DNA of 64,000 nucleotides from Halorubellus sp034808145 (GTDB taxonomy: Archaea; Halobacteriota; Halobacteria; Halobacteriales; Natrialbaceae), in the NCBI RefSeq assembly GCF_034808145.1, contig NZ_JAXHGM010000007.1:122126-186125 (forward strand), read 5' to 3'. Positions 59,067 through 64,000 of the stretch are shown one piece after another. The position numbers were made by a program, and so were the translations under genes. Position 1 is the stretch's first letter; the number at the start of each line of letters is the position of its first letter. The notes under the pieces are model-generated. The model was not told the DNA's origin, did no database searches, and saw only the letters and a list, made by a program, of their open reading frames with translations.

Positions 59067-59917
59067 GCTTGCTCCGTGGTGGCGTCGTCCGTCGTTCGGT
59101 CTTTCGGTTCGTCCGTCCCGGCGGCTGCTCGTCCGGTCGGTTCGCCGCCGTCGGTCGCCGCCGCGGCCGCCTCCGTCCGCCCGGTCGTCCCCGTCGGCGG
59201 CGACCCGGCCGTACTGTCCGTCCCGCGCGCCTGCGCCGCCGTTCCGGTCCGCGTGATCTCGCGCACGCCGAACTGGCCGAGCGTGTCGATCGCGCCCTCG
59301 ATCTTCTGTCTGGAGCCCGTGACCTCCACGGTCACCGTCTCCCGGGACGCGTCGACGGTCCGCGCGTCGTACATGTCCGCGACCGCCGCGACCTCGCTCG
59401 GGTCCGCGGCGTCGACCTTCACGATGGCGAGCTCGCGCCGGACCGCGTCCGGCTCCAGCTCCCGCACCGAGATGACCGGGACGAGCTTCCGCAGCTGCTT
59501 CTCGATCTGGTCGATTCCCGGGTCGGGCTCCTCGACGACGACCGTGATACGCGCACGGTCCGGGTCGTCCGTCGCACCGACGGTGAGGCTCTCGATGTTG
59601 AACTGCCGGCGACTGAAGAGGCTCGACACCTCCGAGAGCACGCCGGGTTCGTGCGCGACGAGCACGCTGATGACCGCGCGCCGCGGTTCGCGCTCCGCCT
59701 CGACCTCGGGGTCGACGCGGATTCCCTGCTTGTTCCGTCTGCCCTGCGGGCGCGGTCGCTCCTCGGGCGTCGGCCCGGCGAGCCCCTCGCGCTGGTGGTC
59801 GGCGCGCGCCATCGGCACCATGTCGTCGTGGTTCGTCGGCGTCGGCGTCGTCCCGTCGTCGCTCGCCGTCGCCGGGTCGGTCGGTTCCTCGTCCGCTGTC
59901 GTCTCGTCGTCGGTCAT
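59063..59917 (-). CDS. ilvN: Acetolactate synthase small (regulatory) subunit
   Basis: A 284-residue IlvN, well above the usual 160-190. The ACT domain (AVISVLVAHEPGVLSEVSSLFSRRQFNIESLTVG, about residues 80-150) and the second half (LVPVISVRELEPDAVRRELAIVKV) are normal. The extra length is an N-terminal acidic segment of about 75 residues and a C-terminal Thr/Ala/Asp-rich tail of about 50. It gives valine feedback control to IlvB. Start and stop each overlap neighbouring genes by four bases. Confidence 0.94.
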   Translation of the reverse strand: MTDDETTADEEPTDPATASDDGTTPTPTNHDDMVPMARADHQREGLAGPTPEERPRPQGRRNKQGIRVDPEVEAEREPRRAVISVLVAHEPGVLSEVSSLFSRRQFNIESLTVGATDDPDRARITVVVEEPDPGIDQIEKQLRKLVPVISVRELEPDAVRRELAIVKVDAADPSEVAAVADMYDARTVDASRETVTVEVTGSRQKIEGAIDTLGQFGVREITRTGTAAQARGTDSTAGSPPTGTTGRTEAAAAATDGGEPTGRAAAGTDEPKDRTTDDATTEQA

Positions 59918-61749
59918 AACTGGTCCTCCTCCAGCGCGAACTGGCCGTTGTCCCCACCGCTGGGCACCATCGGGTAGACGTTCTCCGCCGGGTCGACGTG
60001 GAAGTCGACCACTGCGGGGCCGTCGTACGCGATGGACGCCTCGACGGCGTCCGCGACCTCGTCGTAGTCGTCGACCGCGATGCCCTTCGCCCCGAACGCC
60101 TCGGCGAGCTTCGCGAAGTCGGGACACCACCCGTACTCGCTGGCGGCGTGCCGACCGTCGAAGAACGCGTCCTGCCACTGGCGGACCATCCCGATGTACT
60201 CGTTGTTCAGGACCGCGACCGTGACGTCGAGGTTCTCGCGGACCGCGACCGCGAGCTCCTGCATCGTCATCAGGAACGACCCGTCGCCCTCGAACGCGAC
60301 GACGGCGGCGTCCTCCTTGCCCTCCGCATCGGCGGCGATGCGCGCGCCGATCGCGGCCGGGAGCCCGTACCCCATCGTGCCGAGGCCGTGACTGCTCACC
60401 CACGTCCGCGGCTCGGTGTACGTCCAGTACTGCGCCGCCCACATCTGGTGCTGGCCGACGCCGGTCGTCACGATGGCGTCGTCGCCGGTCGCGGCGTCGT
60501 ACGCCTCGACGACGAACTGCGGTTTGAGCGGTTCGTCAGTCGGCGCGGCGTACTCCATCGGGTACTCGGACTGCCACTGCTTGACGGTGGCGCGCCACTT
60601 CGTCGCCGCCGGCTCCTCGTCCATCGCCGCGTCCAACTGGGTGAGGACGGTCGCCGCGTCCCCGACGAGCGGGTGGTCGGCCTCGACGTTCTTGCTGATC
60701 TCCGCCGGGTCGATGTCGACGTGGACGACCTCCGCGTCGGGCGCGAACGTCTCGATACCGCCAGTGAGTCGGTCGTCGAACCGACAGCCGACCGCGACCA
60801 GGCAGTCGGTGTGGGTGAGCGCCATGTTCGCGTATCCCGTTCCGTGCATGCCGCCCATCTCCAGGCTCAGCTCGTGGTCCTCGGGGAACGACCCGAGCGC
60901 CGGCATCGTCGTCACGACCGGGATCTCGTACTCGGTCGCGAACGCTCGCGCCTCCTCGGTCGCGTCGCCCTTGATGACGCCACCGCCGACGAGGAGCACG
61001 GGCTCGTTCGAGTCCTCGATTGTTCGCGCGGCGTCCTGCACCGCGTCCGCGGGCGCGCGCTCCTGAACGTGGTACGTGTCCGGGGGCGTCGCCGGCCCCG
61101 GCTCCTGGTCGGTGTCGCCCTGCGTGACGTCCTTCGGCAGGTCGACGAGCGTCGGCCCGGGCCGACCGGTGCTCGCGAGCGCGAACGCCTCGCCGACGTC
61201 GTCGCCGACGCGGTCCGAGCTCGCCGCGAACGTGTTGTCCTTCGTGATCGGCGCCGTGACGCCGGTCGTGTCCGTCTCCTGGAACGCGTCGTTCCCGACG
61301 AACTCCGTCGGCACCTGCCCCGTGAGCGCGACCATCGGGTCGCTGTCCATGTTCGCGTCCGCGATGCCGGTGACGAGGTTCGTCGCCCCCGGCCCCGAGG
61401 TCGCGAGGCAGACGCCGGGCGTCCCGGCGACGATCCCGTACGCGTCCGCGGCGTGCGCCGCGGCCTGCTCGTGCGCCATCATGTAGTGCGTCATCTCGGA
61501 GTCGAACACGGCGTCGTACACGGGCATGATGGCGCCGCCCTGCACGCCGAAGCAGTGCTCGACGCCGGCGTTCTCGAGCGACCGGACGACCGACTGCGCA
61601 CCGGTCGTCACCGGCGTCTGCCCCGGCGCGTCCGCGTCCGCGCTCGAACCGGTGGTCGCGTCAGCGTCCTCCTCGGTAGGCGGAGTCGAGTCGTCGTCGG
61701 TCGCGGGCTCGGCGTCCGCCTCGGCCGCGGCCCGTGCGCGTTCACTCAC
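59914..61749 (-). CDS. ilvB: Acetolactate synthase large (catalytic) subunit
   Basis: A 611-residue ThDP enzyme that joins two pyruvates, or pyruvate and 2-oxobutyrate. GVEHCFGVQGGAIMPVYDAV, MAHEQAAAHAADAYG with the catalytic Glu, and CLATSGPGATNLVTGIA mark the first domain. VVAFEGDGSFLMTMQEL with VAVLNNEYIGMVRQWQDAFFDGRH is the ThDP/Mg region. The first 50 residues are an acidic haloarchaeal extension. No ATG is available: GTG at 61749 (VSERARAAAEAD) is preferred, with in-frame GTG also at 61755 and 61758. About 210 bases of leader follow an upstream small ORF at 61961-62047. Confidence 0.94.
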   Translation of the reverse strand: MSERARAAAEADAEPATDDDSTPPTEEDADATTGSSADADAPGQTPVTTGAQSVVRSLENAGVEHCFGVQGGAIMPVYDAVFDSEMTHYMMAHEQAAAHAADAYGIVAGTPGVCLATSGPGATNLVTGIADANMDSDPMVALTGQVPTEFVGNDAFQETDTTGVTAPITKDNTFAASSDRVGDDVGEAFALASTGRPGPTLVDLPKDVTQGDTDQEPGPATPPDTYHVQERAPADAVQDAARTIEDSNEPVLLVGGGVIKGDATEEARAFATEYEIPVVTTMPALGSFPEDHELSLEMGGMHGTGYANMALTHTDCLVAVGCRFDDRLTGGIETFAPDAEVVHVDIDPAEISKNVEADHPLVGDAATVLTQLDAAMDEEPAATKWRATVKQWQSEYPMEYAAPTDEPLKPQFVVEAYDAATGDDAIVTTGVGQHQMWAAQYWTYTEPRTWVSSHGLGTMGYGLPAAIGARIAADAEGKEDAAVVAFEGDGSFLMTMQELAVAVRENLDVTVAVLNNEYIGMVRQWQDAFFDGRHAASEYGWCPDFAKLAEAFGAKGIAVDDYDEVADAVEASIAYDGPAVVDFHVDPAENVYPMVPSGGDNGQFALEEDQL

Positions 61750-61800
61750 GCGCACCACCTCGGGGGACGTGCTGTCGGCGCCGACCGGTCGCTGGCGGGG

Positions 61801-61950
61801 TCGGACTCCGTGGTGGCTGTCGGCTGTCGGTACGTCGCTGGCTGCGTGTGTCGTGCGTGTGTGGTGTGTGCTGCGGGCATCTGTCGTCGTGCTGTCGAAC
61901 GGACTCGGTGGTGGTGGTCGAACGGTACGCGGGGTCGAAGGAGAGGGATG
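61801..61950 (-). other. C-rich, G-poor leader segment before ilvB
   Basis: Read on the transcribed strand, this stretch has by my count about 67 C to 31 G in 150 bases, with CA-rich runs such as CACACACCACACACGC. It separates the leader-peptide hairpin from ilvB and is predicted to be largely unpaired. There is no ORF of note in it. Confidence 0.55.
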
Positions 61951-61951
61951 A

Positions 61952-61971
61952 TAGGGGCGCTTACGCCCCTA
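61952..61971 (-). promoter_or_regulatory. Perfect 8-bp hairpin around the leader-ORF stop codon
   Basis: On the RNA this is UAGGGGCG-UAAG-CGCCCCUA: an 8-bp stem without mismatch and a 4-base loop that contains the UAA stop of the leader ORF. A ribosome on the preceding Ile/Val codons would mask the 5' arm. No U-tract follows, so it is not a classical intrinsic terminator. Confidence 0.75.
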
Positions 61972-62047
61972 CAATACCGATGGTCCGTACGACGGCACCG
62001 TCGCTCCCGGCGAGGAGCGCGCTCGCGGTCGCGACGGTCGACTGCAT
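61961..62047 (-). CDS. Candidate ilvB leader peptide (28 codons)
   Basis: A 28-residue ORF in the gap before ilvB, too short for normal calling. It starts with ATG 3 bases after GGGAGGT, the best Shine-Dalgarno sequence in the region. The peptide begins MQSTVATASALLAG and ends GAVVRTIGIVGA. Eight of its 28 residues are Val, Leu or Ile, five of them in the last ten. Those codons include GTA twice and ATT once, which are uncommon in this G/C-ending genome. The stop lies in a hairpin loop. All this resembles an amino-acid-sensing leader peptide; function is inferred, not shown. Confidence 0.65.
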   Translation of the reverse strand: MQSTVATASALLAGSDGAVVRTIGIVGA

Positions 62048-62072
62048 GTACCTCCCGCTGAAGGCGAGCGGC

Positions 62073-62079
62073 CGTATAG
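62073..62079 (-). promoter_or_regulatory. Possible TATA element before the ilv leader ORF
   Basis: Reads CTATACG on the minus strand, about 26-32 bases before the leader ATG at 62047. If used, transcription would start near 62050, just at the Shine-Dalgarno sequence, which would then not be on the mRNA. Otherwise transcription comes from leuA. The element is weak. Confidence 0.3.
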
Positions 62080-62218
62080 GTCTTGCGGGCCGTGCAATCG
62101 TTACCGACGCGCGCTCGCGGTCGACGACCGCCCGCCGCCCCGACGCTCGCTGGCCGAGTCGTGGAACGGCCGCCGAACCGGTGGCTCGCGGGGGGTGCTG
62201 TCGGACGGACCGAGGCCC

Positions 62219-63583
62219 TCACGCGCGGACCTCCTCGTGGTCCTCCCTGGCGACGCCGACCTCGTGCGCGAACGCCTCGACGTCCTGCATCGTCACGCGC
62301 TCGTCGTCGGCGCCCTTGTCCTTCACGCGCCGCGTCACGGCGCGTACCTCCTCGTCGGTCGGCTCGAACCCGGCGTCGGTCAGGCGCTCGCGGACGCTGT
62401 GCGCGCCCGTGTGCTTGCCCATCACGAGCTCGCGGGTGGCGCCGACCATCGCGGGCGTCATCACGCCCGGCTCGAACGTGTCCGAGTTCTCGATGACGCC
62501 GGCGGCGTGGATGCCGGACTCGTGACTGAACGCGTTCGCGCCGGTCACCGGCTTGTTCCCCGGGACGTCCATCCCGGACTTCGCCTCCACGAGCTTCGAC
62601 AGCGTCGTGATCTGCGTGGTGTCGATACCGGTGTCGGTCTGGTAGAGCGACTCGACCGCCATGACGTACTCCTCGTAGGCGGCGTTCCCGGCGCGCTCGC
62701 CGATGGAGTTCACCGACACCTGCGCCTGGTCGGCGCCCGCCTCGATGCCGGCGAGCGCGTTCGCGGTCGCCAGCCCGAAGTCGTCGTGCGTGTGCACGTC
62801 GATGTTCGCGGTCGTGTGGGCGTCCACCACCTCGATGAGGTCACCGAACCGGGTCGGGGTCGCGACCCCGCACGTGTCGGGGACGTTGATCCAGTCGACG
62901 CCGGCGTCGGTGACGGCCTCGACCATCTCGACGAGGTAGTCCTCGTCGGTGCGCGTCGCGTCCATCGGGGAGAACATCACGGTCGTCCCGGACTCGGCGA
63001 CGCGCTCCACGGCCTCGACGGACCGGCGCTTGACGTCTTCGCGCGTCGAGTGCATGGAGTCCTCTATCTGGACGTCGCTCGTGCTCGCGAACACGTGGAC
63101 CATGTCCACGCCGGCGTCCAGTGCGGCCTCGACGTCCTTGTCCACGACGCGCGCCAGCCCGCACGTCGTCGCGGACGTGCTCTCGGCGACGTCGCGGACG
63201 GCTTCGAACTCCGCGTCGGAGTTCACGGGGAACCCGGCCTCGATGACGTGGGTGCCCATGTCGTCGAGCGCCGCTGCTATCTCTCGCTTGTCTTCGTAGC
63301 TGAATGAAGTGCGCGGACTCTGTTCACCGTCGCGCAGCGTCGTGTCGAAGACGCGCGCGGCGTCGATCTCAGTCGTAGCGTCCAAAGTGCCCTTGAAGAA
63401 CTCGATCGCCCTGACTGGTGTCAGAGCGGGACGTGTCGTTGGATGACATCGTACTCGCTCCCAGGGGGAAGGTGGTATTAAAGCGTTCCGCCCAGACAGT
63501 TCTTGCCGGCCTCCTCCCGTGGCCGACCATGGTCGACCCGTACAGAAACGCAAGACGGCGGCGTGTGAATACACCTTAAACAT
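62219..63583 (-). CDS. leuA: 2-isopropylmalate synthase / citramalate synthase family (LeuA)
   Basis: An acyltransferase of the LeuA/CimA family; the core of 388 residues begins near 63385. VFDTTLRDGEQSPRTSF is the metal- and acetyl-CoA-site signature, HTHDDFGLATANALAG the HxH metal motif, and NAFSHESGIHAAGVIE the catalytic linker. It condenses acetyl-CoA with 2-oxoisovalerate (leucine) or pyruvate (isoleucine). No C-terminal allosteric domain of full length is present. The start is unclear: the only in-frame ATG (63583) lies upstream of an internal TATA box, giving a 66-residue extension. A TTG at 63385 is the alternative. The coordinates given are for the long version. Confidence 0.9.
   Translation of the reverse strand: MFKVYSHAAVLRFCTGRPWSATGGGRQELSGRNALIPPSPWERVRCHPTTRPALTPVRAIEFFKGTLDATTEIDAARVFDTTLRDGEQSPRTSFSYEDKREIAAALDDMGTHVIEAGFPVNSDAEFEAVRDVAESTSATTCGLARVVDKDVEAALDAGVDMVHVFASTSDVQIEDSMHSTREDVKRRSVEAVERVAESGTTVMFSPMDATRTDEDYLVEMVEAVTDAGVDWINVPDTCGVATPTRFGDLIEVVDAHTTANIDVHTHDDFGLATANALAGIEAGADQAQVSVNSIGERAGNAAYEEYVMAVESLYQTDTGIDTTQITTLSKLVEAKSGMDVPGNKPVTGANAFSHESGIHAAGVIENSDTFEPGVMTPAMVGATRELVMGKHTGAHSVRERLTDAGFEPTDEEVRAVTRRVKDKGADDERVTMQDVEAFAHEVGVAREDHEEVRA
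63369..63449 (-). other. Leaderless upstream ORF overlapping the leuA start
   Basis: A 26-codon ORF in another frame, beginning MSSNDTSR with ATG at 63449, about 25 bases after the TATA box at 63476-63482, so it would be the first codon on a leaderless mRNA. It ends with TGA at 63369, 16 bases past the TTG at 63385 where the LeuA core could start. This could couple or restrict leuA translation. Peptide function is unknown. Confidence 0.45.
63476..63482 (-). promoter_or_regulatory. TATA box of leuA
   Basis: Reads TTTAATA on the minus strand. It lies inside the N-terminal extension of the longest leuA frame and would start transcription near 63452. Confidence 0.65.
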
Positions 63584-63931
63584 CCTTGGTCGCTACCGTG
63601 TGGTATGGTCTCGAACCGCGTTTGAACTATCGTGACGTACTTTCTCACGCATCCAGCGCGTGGCAACGAACCGCACTCGAGTTCGCGCGCGCCATCGACG
63701 GCCGCACTCGGGCTCGCCGACGCTCCCCGAGCTCGCGCCACGTCATCACCGACCGAAGGTTGTGATGCCCGGGACGAACGCGACGACCGCGACGGCCGCA
63801 CCCGGGTTTACGCGAAACGTAAACCCGGCGTTCGCTGGGTTCCGGACGTATCCTCGTCCCGACCGGTTCGTCGTCCGCTTCCCGGGTGGCGTCCGCGCCC
63901 GTGCTGCGGGACGACGTGTGTCTGGTCGCGT
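63584..63931. other. Intergenic region upstream of leuA
   Basis: About 350 bases with no convincing gene. Small frames on both strands give Arg/Ser/Pro-rich products without domain pattern. The only clear structure is the 11-bp inverted repeat at 63802-63828. Confidence 0.5.
63802..63828. repeat. Perfect 11-bp inverted repeat with 5-base loop
   Basis: CCGGGTTTACG, loop CGAAA, CGTAAACCCGG. The stem has no mismatch. It could be a regulator site (GTTTACG-N5-CGTAAAC) or an RNA hairpin ending a minus-strand transcript from the right edge. Its AT-containing core stands out from the G/C-rich surroundings. Confidence 0.85.
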
Positions 63932-64000
63932 TCAGATTAGCTGATTCCATGCGAAGGCGAATGATTTTAGCCACTCGTCAGCCGTTTCTGCCTTGGCGTG
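63932..64000 (-). CDS. C-terminal end of an unidentified gene (3' partial view)
   Basis: The last 22 codons of a minus-strand frame that is open to the window edge and ends in TGA. The peptide AKAETADEWLKSFAFAWNQLI reads as a real protein helix, with A/T-ending codons (AAA, TCA, GCA, AAT) unlike the neighbourhood. The codon use and Trp/Phe-rich ending suggest a mobile-element protein such as a transposase, but too little is visible to assign it. Confidence 0.4.
   Translation of the reverse strand, partial: HAKAETADEWLKSFAFAWNQLI

Noticed and set aside
63660..63944. Plus-strand frame of 94 residues near the right edge
   Set aside because: The product is Pro/Arg/Thr-rich, spans the 11-bp inverted repeat and shows no family pattern.
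63949..64000. ATG-initiated plus-strand frame running off the right edge
   Set aside because: It is antisense to a better, protein-like minus-strand ending and has no promoter signal at the right distance.

Overview
The window is chromosomal DNA of a halophilic archaeon (class Halobacteria). The evidence is a very G+C-rich sequence with G/C third positions, strongly acidic proteins (Asp/Glu-rich, Lys-poor), archaeal ribosomal and translation proteins (uL11, uL1, P0/uL10, P1/L12, aEF-1beta), haloarchaea-type small zinc-finger proteins, Tat-dependent lipoprotein signals, and A/T-rich TATA elements about 25-30 bases before many start codons, implying leaderless or short-leader transcripts. I saw no rRNA, tRNA or CRISPR array. 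Genes are densely packed, with many ATGA, GTGA and TGATG overlaps.

Layout. 1-12.2 kb: metal-dependent hydrolase end, HD hydrolase, cutA, small proteins, ATP-type PEP carboxykinase (pckA), an EthD / thiamine-diphosphate enzyme / membrane-protein operon, a frameshifted methyltransferase, an epimerase, a sodium-solute symporter and a divergent receiver-PAS protein. 12.3-32.5 kb: catabolic and transport genes, with a tandemly duplicated EthD protein, two phenylacetate-CoA-ligase-like enzymes, a DUF3179/VOC pair, aldo-keto reductase, a branched-chain-type ABC transporter whose two permeases are fused, two hotdog proteins and two M24 'pita-bread' proteins, one lacking canonical metal ligands. 32.6-46.2 kb: acylphosphatase, NAD(P)HX repair (Nnr), moaC, CBS regulator, purM, membrane sulfite-oxidase-like enzyme, glycosyltransferase, histidine kinase, M50 protease/TraB pair and an MBL hydrolase. 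46.3-52.7 kb: translation block (aEF-1beta, zinc-finger protein, L12, P0, L1, L11) interrupted by a TctA-type permease and a histidine kinase. 52.9-54.5 kb: OsmC and small conserved proteins. 54.5-63.6 kb: a branched-chain amino-acid gene set on the minus strand, in transcription order leuA, leader peptide, ilvB, ilvN, ilvC, a 110-aa protein, leuC, leuD, leuB. The right edge appears to hold the 3' end of another gene.

The most interesting signal is in the 470-base gap between leuA and ilvB. A 28-codon ORF with a strong Shine-Dalgarno sequence ends in a cluster of Val/Ile codons, some of kinds rare in this genome, and its stop codon lies in the loop of a perfect 8-bp hairpin. A C-rich, G-poor stretch follows, then ilvB. 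This resembles a leader-peptide attenuator, a mode of control I do not know to be established in archaea. leuA itself has an internal TATA box and an out-of-frame leaderless upstream ORF across its apparent start. Other signals: a 42-bp exact copy of the ThDP-binding segment of the thiamine enzyme next to a frameshifted gene, 39-bp-spaced repeats before purM, 20-bp tandem repeats before the TctA gene, and an 11-bp perfect inverted repeat near the right end.
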